From the NCBI RefSeq assembly GCF_001426435.1, contig NZ_LMER01000002.1, forward strand, positions 89,697 through 133,034: a stretch of 43,338 nt of DNA, in the 5' to 3' direction. The notes beneath the pieces were generated by a model. The model saw nothing but the letters and a program-made list of their open reading frames with translations, did no database searches and was not told the DNA's origin. A program made the position numbers and the translations under genes. This document shows, piece after piece, positions 1 through 7,099 of the stretch (positions are counted from its first letter, which is position 1; the number at the start of each line of letters is the position of its first letter). This DNA comes from Angustibacter sp. Root456. Its GTDB lineage: Bacteria; Actinomycetota; Actinomycetes; Actinomycetales; Angustibacteraceae.

Positions 1-19
1 CACTGAAGGAGTTGCTCGC

Positions 20-979
20 ATGTCTCGCCAGCTCATCCTCGACGTCGACACCGGAACCGACGACGCCGTCGCCATCATGTTCGCTGCCTTGCACCCTGAG
101 CTGGAGCTGCTCGCCGTGACCACGGTCAACGGCAACGTCCCCGTGCAGCACTGCACCGACAACAGCCTGCGCGTGCTCGACTTCATCGGGCGCTCCGACG
201 TCCCGGTCCACGAGGGGCTGTCACGACCCATCGTGCGTCTGGACTTCCCTCGTCCCAAGCGCTACGAGCGCGACTCCGAGCAGGACATGCACGGCACCAA
301 GCTGCCGCTTCCGGACCCCACGTCGAGCAAGCACGACACTGGTGCGGTCGAGTACCTGGTCGAGACGCTGCGCGCGACGACGTCGCAGATCACGCTCGTC
401 CCGGTCGGGCCGCTCAGCAACATCGCCGCGGCGCTGGCGATCGACCCGAAGATCACCGAGGCCGTCGACGAGGTCGTGATCATGGGCGGCGGCCACGACG
501 TCGGCAACGAGACCGCGTCCGCGGAGTTCAACATCTGGGCCGACCCGGAGGCCGCCGAGATGGTGTTCGCGGCCGGCTTCGAGAAGGTCACGCTCGTGCC
601 GCTGGACGCGACGCACCAGGCCCTGGTGTCCGCGGACGACTGCACGCGCATGAAGGCTCTCGGCACTCCCGCGGGGATCGCGGCGGACGTGCTCATCGGA
701 CGGCGCGTCTCGGCGTACACCCGTGGGCACGGCGTCGCCGTCGCCGACGCAGCACCGGTGCACGACGCGCTCTGCACGGCGTACCTGGTGGAGCCCAAGG
801 TGATCAGCACGCGGCACCTGCACGTCTGCGTCGAGACGCAGGGAAAGTACACGGTGGGACGCACCGTCATCGACACGCGCACCCACGACAGCCTGCCTCC
901 GAACTGCCACGTGGCCCTGCAGGCGGATGCGCCTCTCTTCGTCCAGCAGCTGATGGAAACCTTCGCGCGGGCGGTCTGA
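20..979 (+). CDS. Nucleoside hydrolase (IunH/RihB-type), first copy
   Basis: 319 aa, the usual length for inosine-uridine-type nucleoside hydrolases, which cleave the N-glycosidic bond of nucleosides to free base and ribose in the cytoplasm. The N-terminal calcium/ribose-binding motif DVDTGTDDA is at residues 8-16. A second conserved stretch, VIMGGG, lies near residue 155, followed by AEFNIWADPEAA. The catalytic-type histidine is present in the C-terminal motif PVHDA. The ATG is preceded by GAAGGAG (5-11) at good spacing; a TGA at 4-6 may be the stop of an upstream gene. The next gene starts 1 nt after the stop, so this is part of an operon that begins outside the window. Substrate (purine, pyrimidine or a modified nucleoside) cannot be told from sequence. 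Confidence 0.93.
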   Translation: MSRQLILDVDTGTDDAVAIMFAALHPELELLAVTTVNGNVPVQHCTDNSLRVLDFIGRSDVPVHEGLSRPIVRLDFPRPKRYERDSEQDMHGTKLPLPDPTSSKHDTGAVEYLVETLRATTSQITLVPVGPLSNIAAALAIDPKITEAVDEVVIMGGGHDVGNETASAEFNIWADPEAAEMVFAAGFEKVTLVPLDATHQALVSADDCTRMKALGTPAGIAADVLIGRRVSAYTRGHGVAVADAAPVHDALCTAYLVEPKVISTRHLHVCVETQGKYTVGRTVIDTRTHDSLPPNCHVALQADAPLFVQQLMETFARAV

Positions 980-980
980 C

Positions 981-1727
981 GTGGCTCGCGTCCTGCTGGT
1001 GGGGGAGTCCTGGTTCGTCCACATGGTGCACCAGAAGGGATTCGACTCCTTCTTCACCTCCACCTACGAGGAGGGCGGCGGTGCGTTCATCGCCGCCTTG
1101 GAGTCGACCGGGCACGAGGTCGTGTACGTGCCGTCCCACGAGGTGGCGTCCCGGTTCCCTGACACGGCCGAGTCCTTGGACGCCTTCGACGTCGTGGTGG
1201 TCAGTGACGTCGGGGCGAACACCTTCCAGCTGCTGCCGGAGACGTTCGAGAGGTCGGTGCCCACCACCGACCGCACGGAGCTGCTGCGTGACTACGTCGC
1301 TCGCGGCGGTGGGCTGCTCATGGTCGGGGGCTACCTGACCTTCAGCGGCATCGACGCCAAGGCCCGCTGGGGCCGTACGCCCCTCGCCGGCGCCCTGCCG
1401 GTGGAGGTGCTCGACCGCGACGACCGGGTCGAGCTGCCGTCGGGCGTCCCGCCTGTCGTCGTCGCCGACCACGAGGTCGTCGCCGGCCTGGACGCGCGGT
1501 GGCCCGCGCTGCTCGGGCTCAACGAGACCGTTGCGCGCGACGGCGCGGTGGTCGTCGCCGAGTGCGCCGGTCACCCCCTCCTGGTGCTCGGGGAGTACGA
1601 GCAGGGTCGGTCGGCCGCGTTCACCTCCGACGTCGCGCCGCACTGGGCGCCGCCGGGCTTCCTGGAGTGGGGCGGTTACGCGACGCTGTTCGACCAGCTC
1701 GTGCGCTGGCTGGGGGTCCGCTCGTGA
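981..1727 (+). CDS. Glutamine amidotransferase-like protein (DUF1355/GATase1-like)
   Basis: 248 aa from a GTG start placed 1 nt after the previous stop. The N-terminus (RVLLVGESWFVHMVHQKG) and the DVVVVSDVG and GGGLLMVGGY segments fit the PF07090-type amidotransferase-like fold, related to ThuA proteins. The position where class I amidotransferases carry the nucleophile elbow cysteine reads GGYLTFSG, so there is no obvious catalytic Cys. It may be non-amidotransferase or purely structural. Its last codon overlaps the GTG of the next nucleoside hydrolase (GTGA overlap), so the three proteins are almost surely translated together. That suggests a role in uptake or breakdown of a nucleoside or sugar ligand, but no reaction can be named. 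Confidence 0.8.
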   Translation: MARVLLVGESWFVHMVHQKGFDSFFTSTYEEGGGAFIAALESTGHEVVYVPSHEVASRFPDTAESLDAFDVVVVSDVGANTFQLLPETFERSVPTTDRTELLRDYVARGGGLLMVGGYLTFSGIDAKARWGRTPLAGALPVEVLDRDDRVELPSGVPPVVVADHEVVAGLDARWPALLGLNETVARDGAVVVAECAGHPLLVLGEYEQGRSAAFTSDVAPHWAPPGFLEWGGYATLFDQLVRWLGVRS

Positions 1728-2650
1728 CGCGCATGGTGATCGACACCGACACCGCGTCGGACGACGCCGTCGCGCTCGTGATGGCCCTGACCCACCCGGA
1801 CGTCGAGGTGCTGGCGATCACCGTGGTCATGGGCAACGTGTCGCTCGAGCAGGGTCTGGCGAACGCCGCGTACACCCGCGACCTCTGCGGAGCGCAGCAC
1901 GTCCCGATCCACGCGGGGGCAGCCCAGCCGCTGGTGCGCGAGCACGTCAGTGCCCAGAACGTGCACGGCGCGGACGGCATGGGTGACATCGGGTTGCCGC
2001 TGGCGCCAGCCACAGCGCAGGAGGAGCCGGCCGCCCAGGCGCTGGTGCGGCTCGCCCACGAGCACCCGGGCGAGCTGGTGCTGGTGGCGCTCGGGCCGCT
2101 GACGAACCTCGCCGAGGCGCTGCGGCTGGACCCGTCCATCGCCACCGCGTACCGACGGGTGGTCATCATGGGAGGCACGGGTGACCACAGCGGCAACATC
2201 ACACCGGCGGCGGAGTTCAACGTCTACGTCGACCCGGAGGCCGCGGACGAGGTGTTCCGATCGGGCATGCCGATCGAGATGGTGGGTTGGGACGTGTCGC
2301 GCAACGACGCGGCGCTGTCACCCTCCGACGTCGAGCACCTGTCGACGCTGGGTGAGAGGGGTGCGTTCTGCGCGGGCATCCAGGCGCAGCTGATGCGGTT
2401 CTGCCACGACGTGACGCAGATCGAGGGCATCGACCTCCCGGACCCCGTCACCACCGCGATCGCCATCGACCCGTCGATCGCGACCGAGACCGTCCTGACG
2501 TACGTCGCGGTCGAGACGTCGGGCGAGCTCACGCGCGGCATGACGGTGGTCGACCGGCTCGGGCTGCTTGGCCGGCCGCCGAACGCCACGGTCGTCGTCC
2601 GAGCCGACCGCAGCCGGTTCCTCCAGATGCTGCACGGCGCCTGCGCCTGA
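1724..2650 (+). CDS. Nucleoside hydrolase, second copy (catalytic His replaced)
   Basis: 308 aa. I choose the GTG at 1724 because it overlaps the preceding stop (GTGA) and gives MTRMVIDTDTASDDA at the N-terminus, the family's metal/ribose-binding motif. An open frame extends farther upstream but would run through the previous gene. VIMGGTGD and AEFNVYVDPEAADEVF are further family hallmarks. The C-terminal motif that reads PVHDA in the first copy reads LPDPVTTA here: the aspartate is kept but the histidine is a proline. Such histidine-lacking nucleoside hydrolases exist and may use other acids or other substrates. The two paralogues are diverged and so are probably not functionally redundant. 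Confidence 0.9.
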   Translation: MTRMVIDTDTASDDAVALVMALTHPDVEVLAITVVMGNVSLEQGLANAAYTRDLCGAQHVPIHAGAAQPLVREHVSAQNVHGADGMGDIGLPLAPATAQEEPAAQALVRLAHEHPGELVLVALGPLTNLAEALRLDPSIATAYRRVVIMGGTGDHSGNITPAAEFNVYVDPEAADEVFRSGMPIEMVGWDVSRNDAALSPSDVEHLSTLGERGAFCAGIQAQLMRFCHDVTQIEGIDLPDPVTTAIAIDPSIATETVLTYVAVETSGELTRGMTVVDRLGLLGRPPNATVVVRADRSRFLQMLHGACA

Positions 2651-2651
2651 C

Positions 2652-2687
2652 GGCCAGGGGCGGTCGCACGTCGACCGCCCCTGGGCC
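2652..2687. terminator. Strong hairpin after nucleoside hydrolase operon
   Basis: The arms 2652-2666 and 2672-2687 pair over 15 bp with one bulged G and a 5-nt loop CACGT. The hairpin begins 2 nt after the stop codon and ends 12 nt before the next ATG. There is no T tract, so it is either a GC-only terminator or an mRNA-stabilising hairpin that separates the operon from the DUF255 gene. Confidence 0.6.
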
Positions 2688-2698
2688 AAGGTGGGGAC

Positions 2699-4834
2699 AT
2701 GGTCAACCGGCTGGCGAACGCCACGAGCCCGTATCTGCTTCAGCACCAGGACAACCCCGTCGACTGGTGGGAGTGGGGTGAGGACGCCTTCGCGGAGGCG
2801 CGACGCCGCGACGTCCCGGTGATCCTCAGCGTCGGCTACGCCGCGTGCCACTGGTGCCACGTCATGGCGCGCGAGTCGTTCGAGGACGACGCCACTGCGG
2901 CGCTCATGAACGACGGCTTCGTCTGCGTCAAGGTCGACCGCGAGGAGCGGCCGGACGTCGACGCCGTCTACATGGAGGCGACCGTCGCCATGACCGGCCA
3001 CGGGGGCTGGCCCATGACGGTGTTCCTCACGCCCGAGGGCAGGGTGTTCCACGCCGGCACGTACTACCCGGCACGGCCGCACCCGCAGATGCCGTCGTTC
3101 ACCCAGCTGCTCGGCGCCGTCCGGCAAGCGTGGGAGGGGCAGCGCGGGGACGTCGAGGGTGCCGCGACCCGGGTGGCCCAGGCGTTGTCGGCCCGCCAAC
3201 GGCGAGGCGGCACCGACACTTCGAGTGCGCCGTCCGCCTCGGACCTCGCCGACGCGGTGCGCCGGCTCCATGCGGACTTCGACGCCGAACGTGGTGGTTT
3301 CGGCGGCGCGCCGAAGTTCCCGCCGTCGATGGTGCTGGAGTTCCTCTTGCGGCACGCCGCTCGCGTGGGCGACCACGAGCAGACGGGCGCGGCCGCCCTG
3401 CACATGGTCACCGAGACGTTGCGGCACATGGCGTTCAGCGGGATGTACGACCAGCTCGAGGGCGGGTTCGCGCGGTACGCCGTCGACGCCGACTGGGTCG
3501 TGCCCCACTTCGAGAAGATGCTCTACGACAACGCCCTGCTGGCGCGGGTCTACCTGCACTGGTGGCGGCTCACCGGCGACCCGCTGGGCCGTCGGGTCGC
3601 CGAGGAGACGTGCGACTTCATAGTGCGACGCCTGCTCACTGCCGAGGGCGGCCTGTCGAGCGCGCTCGACGCCGACACCCCCACCGGGGAGGGCGCGCAC
3701 GGCGTCGAGGGCCTCACCTACGTCTGGACGCCCCAGCAGCTGCGGAAGGTGCTCGGCCCGGACGACGGGCCCTGGGTCGCGCAGGCTACTGGCGTCACGC
3801 CGGAGGGCACCTTCGAGCACGGCACGTCCACCCTGCAGCTGAGGCTGGACGTCGACTCGGCAGGGGCCGACCCCGCCGACGTGCGTCGCTGGCAGAGCGC
3901 CCGTGACCGGTTGCGCGGCGCGCGCGCCCGCCGGCCGCAGCCGGCCCGTGATGACAAGGTGGTCGCCGCCTGGAACGGCCTGGCCGTCGCGGCGCTCGCC
4001 GAGTGCGGCGTGCTGCTCGGTCGCGCGGACCTGCTGTCCGTCGCCGAGCGCGCCGCCGACCTGCTGGTGCGCGAGCACGTGGTGGGCGGGCGCTTGCGAC
4101 GGGTGTCGCGGGCCGGCCGCGTCGGCGCACCGGCGGGCGTGCTCGAAGACCACGCGGACGTCATCGAGGGCCTCCTGGCGCTCTACTCGGTGACCGGTGC
4201 GGCGCACTGGGTGGACGCCGCCAGGCCGCTCGTCGAGGCCATCACCAGCCGCTTCTGGACGGCGCGGTCCGGCTTCTCAGACACCGCCAGTGACGCTTCG
4301 GACCCGTTGCTGCGCAACGCCGCTGGTGACCGCGGGGCGGACCCTTCCGACAACGCCTACCCGTCCGGCCCCTCGGCCGCCGCGTCGGCGTTGCTCACCT
4401 GGGCGGCGCTCACCGGCGACGACACGGCGCGCCTCGTGGCCGCGCAGGCACTCGACGGCGTGCGCCAGGTCTCGGCCGCGTCACCCCGCTTCGCCGGGTG
4501 GGGGCTCGCGGCCGCTGAGGCCGCGGTCGACGGACCACGCGAGGTCGCGGTGGTAGGGGCGCCCGGCGACGAGCGCACCACGGCCCTGTGGCTCGAGGCG
4601 CTCGCCGGCACCGCACCGGGGCTGGTGGTGGCCGCGGGTGCACCGGGCGCCGTCCCCGCCGTCGAGCTGCTCGAGGGTCGCGGCCTGGTGCGCGGCGAGC
4701 CGGCGGCGTACCCGTGCCGAGGTCAGGTGTGCGACCTGCCCACTGTCGACGTCCGCGCCGTGCGGGCGTTCGTCAGGTGCGAAGATCGAGACGACCGCCC
4801 GAGCGGGCGCCCGTCGACACCCGGAGGCGCGTAG
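2699..4834 (+). CDS. DUF255 thioredoxin-like protein (YyaL/SSP411 family)
   Basis: 711 aa, full length for this family. The N-terminal thioredoxin-like domain (about 1-170) begins with [19 protein letters not shown] and carries the CxxC-type motif CHWCHVM with cysteines at about 50 and 53. It is followed by the conserved [10 protein letters not shown] and [11 protein letters not shown] segments. The remainder forms the alpha/alpha barrel typical of N-acylglucosamine-2-epimerase-like proteins ([42 protein letters not shown]). The biochemical function is unknown; a redox or sugar-related role is inferred from the folds only. The ATG follows the hairpin at 2652-2687 and no clear Shine-Dalgarno is visible. 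The stop is 2 nt before the USP start codon. Confidence 0.92.
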   Translation: MVNRLANATSPYLLQHQDNPVDWWEWGEDAFAEARRRDVPVILSVGYAACHWCHVMARESFEDDATAALMNDGFVCVKVDREERPDVDAVYMEATVAMTGHGGWPMTVFLTPEGRVFHAGTYYPARPHPQMPSFTQLLGAVRQAWEGQRGDVEGAATRVAQALSARQRRGGTDTSSAPSASDLADAVRRLHADFDAERGGFGGAPKFPPSMVLEFLLRHAARVGDHEQTGAAALHMVTETLRHMAFSGMYDQLEGGFARYAVDADWVVPHFEKMLYDNALLARVYLHWWRLTGDPLGRRVAEETCDFIVRRLLTAEGGLSSALDADTPTGEGAHGVEGLTYVWTPQQLRKVLGPDDGPWVAQATGVTPEGTFEHGTSTLQLRLDVDSAGADPADVRRWQSARDRLRGARARRPQPARDDKVVAAWNGLAVAALAECGVLLGRADLLSVAERAADLLVREHVVGGRLRRVSRAGRVGAPAGVLEDHADVIEGLLALYSVTGAAHWVDAARPLVEAITSRFWTARSGFSDTASDASDPLLRNAAGDRGADPSDNAYPSGPSAAASALLTWAALTGDDTARLVAAQALDGVRQVSAASPRFAGWGLAAAEAAVDGPREVAVVGAPGDERTTALWLEALAGTAPGLVVAAGAPGAVPAVELLEGRGLVRGEPAAYPCRGQVCDLPTVDVRAVRAFVRCEDRDDRPSGRPSTPGGA

Positions 4835-4836
4835 CC

Positions 4837-5301
4837 ATGGCCAAGGAGATCACCTTCGACCCGGTCGTGACGGGCGGAGTCGTCGCCGGTTTCGACGGCT
4901 CGCCCGCCTCGCGACGCGCCGTCGCGGTGGCCGCCGAGGAGGCGGCCATGCGCGGTGTGCCGCTGCACGTCGTGCGCGCGTGGATGTTCTCGTCGGCGGC
5001 CGACGAGGCCGGTGCCCCGGTGGGCACCGTGCCGAGCCTCGACGAGGTCGAGCAGGCCGTGCGGACGTCGGTCGAGCAGGTGGTGGAGCACGTGCGCGCC
5101 GAGCTGCCCGACCTTCAGGTCGTGCCGCACGTGCACCACTGCAAGGCGGTCGACGCCCTCGTGGCGGCGTCGCTGGACGCGCAGCTGCTGGTGGTGGCCC
5201 GGCGCGGCCAGGGCGGCTTCGTCGACCTGCTCCTCGGCTCGACCGCCGACCAGGTCGTGCGCCACGCGCACTCGTCCGTGCTCGTGGTGCGGCCCGTCTG
5301 A
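4837..5301 (+). CDS. Universal stress protein (UspA domain)
   Basis: 154 aa, single UspA domain. It starts at the ATG at 4837, which has a good GGAGG (4823-4827) inside the end of the preceding gene; a longer open frame upstream is only overlap. GGVVAGFDGSPASRRAV is the usual first strand and helix. The C-terminal RRGQGGFVDLLLGSTADQVVRHAHSSVLVVRP contains the G-x-G-x9-GST nucleotide-binding signature of ATP-binding USPs, so ATP binding is likely. It sits 2 nt after the DUF255 gene, implying co-transcription. It converges with the hemolysin-III gene. Role: cytoplasmic stress or persistence protein, precise partner unknown. Confidence 0.92.
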   Translation: MAKEITFDPVVTGGVVAGFDGSPASRRAVAVAAEEAAMRGVPLHVVRAWMFSSAADEAGAPVGTVPSLDEVEQAVRTSVEQVVEHVRAELPDLQVVPHVHHCKAVDALVAASLDAQLLVVARRGQGGFVDLLLGSTADQVVRHAHSSVLVVRPV

Positions 5302-5356
5302 GGGCGGCGACGTCGGCTCGGGGTCGGTGAGCTCAGGCGAAGTGCGCCCGGCTCAG
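5298..5356. terminator. Possible bidirectional hairpin between convergent genes
   Basis: CTGAGGGCG at 5298-5306 can pair with CGCC (5345-5348) plus CTCAG (5352-5356) across a small bulge. The TGA of the USP gene and the stop of the hemolysin-III gene both lie inside the arms. The stem is interrupted and the loop is long, so this is a weak call. Confidence 0.3.
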
Positions 5357-6063
5357 CCCGAGTGGCCGTACACCGTCATCGACACCGCGATGTAGTGGGT
5401 GACGAACGCGGCCACCGTGCAGGCGTGGAAGATCTCGTGGAAGCCGAACCACCGCGGGCTGGGGTCGGGACGCTTGAGGCCGTAGACCACCGCACCGAGC
5501 GTGTACAGGCCGCCCCCGACGATGATCAGCGTGACGATCGCCGGGCCGCCCGTGCGCAGGAAGTCGGGCAGGTACATCACGGCGACCCAGCCGAGGGCGA
5601 CGTAGACGGGCGTGTAGAGCCATCGCGGCGCGCCCACCCAGAAGACCCGGAACAGCACGCCGGCGATGGCGCCGCCCCACACGATGAACAGCAGCGTGCG
5701 GCCGCGTCCCTCGGGCAGCAGCAGGGCCGCGAACGGCGTGTACGAGCCGGCGATGATGAGGAAGATGTTCGAGTGGTCGAACCGCTTGAGCAGCATGCGG
5801 GTGCGCGGCGACCAGTTGCCGCGGTGGTAGACCGCGCTCGTGCCGAACAGCAGGCCGGCGCAGACCGTGAAGACGGCGGAGGCGACGCGCGCGGTCGTCG
5901 TCGGAGCGAGGATCACCAGCACCAGCCCGGCGGCGACCGCCAGGGGAGCGGTGCCCGCGTGCAGCCACCCGCGCAGCCGCGGCTTGACCGCGGCCACGGC
6001 GTCGTGGACCGCGTCGGAGACGGTCTCCGACGCCGGCTCCTTCGGTTCGTGCGGCGCACCCAT
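5353..6063 (-). CDS. Hemolysin III / PAQR-family membrane protein
   Basis: 236 aa integral membrane protein with about seven hydrophobic helices, matching the HlyIII/PAQR family. Conserved motifs are SAVYHRGNW, FDHSNIFLIIAGSYTPFA and the C-terminal HEIFHACTVAAFVTHY, which together supply the His/Asp cluster thought to bind zinc in PAQR proteins. The N-terminal 30 residues are polar and charged (KEPASETVSDAVHDAVAAVK). The CAT at 6061-6063 is the start; a TACGCT hexamer lies 6 nt upstream, suggesting a leaderless transcript. The promoter is covered by two overlapping palindromes (6075-6109). The real function of bacterial members is uncertain; the name hemolysin is historical. M. tuberculosis has the same gene next to the same neighbours. 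Confidence 0.9.
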   Translation of the reverse strand: MGAPHEPKEPASETVSDAVHDAVAAVKPRLRGWLHAGTAPLAVAAGLVLVILAPTTTARVASAVFTVCAGLLFGTSAVYHRGNWSPRTRMLLKRFDHSNIFLIIAGSYTPFAALLLPEGRGRTLLFIVWGGAIAGVLFRVFWVGAPRWLYTPVYVALGWVAVMYLPDFLRTGGPAIVTLIIVGGGLYTLGAVVYGLKRPDPSPRWFGFHEIFHACTVAAFVTHYIAVSMTVYGHSG

Positions 6064-6069
6064 GGACCG

Positions 6070-6109
6070 AGCGTAACCTACGACGGCGTAAGTTACGGAA
6101 GCGTAGGTT
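6070..6109 (-). promoter_or_regulatory. hlyIII promoter with two overlapping TetR-like palindromes
   Basis: On the minus strand a -10-like TACGCT (6070-6075) lies 6 nt before the hlyIII ATG. Directly upstream are two inverted repeats: AACCTACG-N4-CGTAAGTT (6075-6094; arms match 7 of 8) and AAGTTACG-N4-CGTAGGTT (6090-6109; 6 of 8). The second starts inside the first. Spacing and AT-rich arms resemble TetR-family operators, placed where a repressor would block RNA polymerase. No regulator gene lies next to it, so it would act in trans. Confidence 0.55.
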
Positions 6110-6270
6110 GCGTGACCTGAGCCACGTCACGCCTCGACGGGTCGCTCGCTCGGTGAAGATGCTGTGCCGGAGTGCCGGCCGCGGCCGCGGCTAGGGGCTG
6201 CGCGGGCGGTCTGGGAGTACCGTGTCCGACGGTCTCAGCAACGGAGAGTGGCACATGCAGCGACGGCAGG

Positions 6271-7047
6271 GTGAGCGAGGTTCCCGTGGGGCTTCGTGAC
6301 CTCGCGTACGGCGTCTACGAGCGCCGGCTCGCCGCGTCGCTCGATCCCGCCTCGATCCCGCGCCACGTCGGGGTGATCGTCGACGGCAACCGCCGGTGGG
6401 CCCGCCAGTCGGGTGCCGGCACCGCCGTGGGCCACGCCGCCGGCGCCGAGAACATGGAGCGCCTGCTCGACTGGTGCGACGAGGTCGGCGTCGAGGTGGT
6501 CACGCTGTGGCTGCTCTCGACCGACAACTTCAACCGGCCACCCGAGGAGCTCGCGGCGCTCATGCCGATCATCGAGGACCTCACCGAGCGGATCGCCGCC
6601 ACCGGCCGCTGGCACCTGCACCCCGTGGGTGCACTCGACCTCCTGCCCGACGCCACCGCCCGGCGGCTCAAGGAGCTCGAGGACCGCACCAGCGCGATCA
6701 CCGACCGCACCGTCAACGCCGCGATCGGGTACGGCGGCCGGCGCGAGATCGCGGACGCCGTCCGCTCGCTCATCAAGGAGCACGCCGCCCGCGGCACGTC
6801 GCTCGAGGAGCTGGCCGAGATCCTCGACGTCGACCACATCAGCGAGCACCTGTACACCCGCGGCCAGCCCGACCCCGACCTGGTGATCCGCACGTCGGGC
6901 GAGCAGCGGCTGGGTGGCTTCCTGCTCTGGCAGAGCGCGCACAGCGAGTTCTACTTCTGCGAGGCCTACTGGCCCGACTTCCGCAAGGTCGACTTCCTGC
7001 GCGCCTTGCGTGCCTACGGCCTGCGCGAGCGCCGCTTCGGCGCCTGA
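6271..7047 (+). CDS. uppS: Short-type cis-prenyl (Z-isoprenyl) diphosphate synthase
   Basis: 258 aa from the GTG at 6271, chosen because the resulting N-terminus (VSEVPVGLRDLAYGVYERRL) aligns residue for residue in length with mycobacterial Rv1086 as I recall it. An alternative GTG at 6286 has a better GAGCGAGG upstream. The catalytic aspartate is in VDGNRRWARQ (D38); classic UppS has DGNGRWA, and the DGNRRWA variant is typical of the actinobacterial short-chain enzyme. Other hallmarks are LLSTDNFNRP, AIGYGGRREI, GQPDPDLVIRTSGEQRLGGFLLWQ and the final FYFCEAYWPDF. It condenses isopentenyl diphosphate with an allylic primer for polyprenyl phosphate, the carrier for wall synthesis. Product chain length (C15 or long) is inferred only. 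Confidence 0.9.
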   Translation: MSEVPVGLRDLAYGVYERRLAASLDPASIPRHVGVIVDGNRRWARQSGAGTAVGHAAGAENMERLLDWCDEVGVEVVTLWLLSTDNFNRPPEELAALMPIIEDLTERIAATGRWHLHPVGALDLLPDATARRLKELEDRTSAITDRTVNAAIGYGGRREIADAVRSLIKEHAARGTSLEELAEILDVDHISEHLYTRGQPDPDLVIRTSGEQRLGGFLLWQSAHSEFYFCEAYWPDFRKVDFLRALRAYGLRERRFGA

Positions 7048-7099
7048 CCCGCGCGCCGTCCCAGCCCCTTCGGCCTCGGTGGCGCGAGGGAGGGGTCAG
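7044..7099. terminator. Two-part hairpin between convergent uppS and GGDEF-EAL genes
   Basis: CTGACCC (7044-7050) pairs with GGGTCAG (7093-7099), and CGCGCC (7052-7057) with GGCGCG (7081-7086), leaving a short internal bulge and a 23-nt loop. Both stop codons lie within the outer arms, so the element is symmetrical for the two converging genes. No T tract. Confidence 0.45.

Noticed and set aside
2318-4207. Long open frame on the minus strand opposite the DUF255 gene (about 629 codons)
   Set aside because: Arg/His/Val/Gly-rich translation without family features, typical of the antisense frame of a high-GC gene; the plus strand is a full DUF255 protein.
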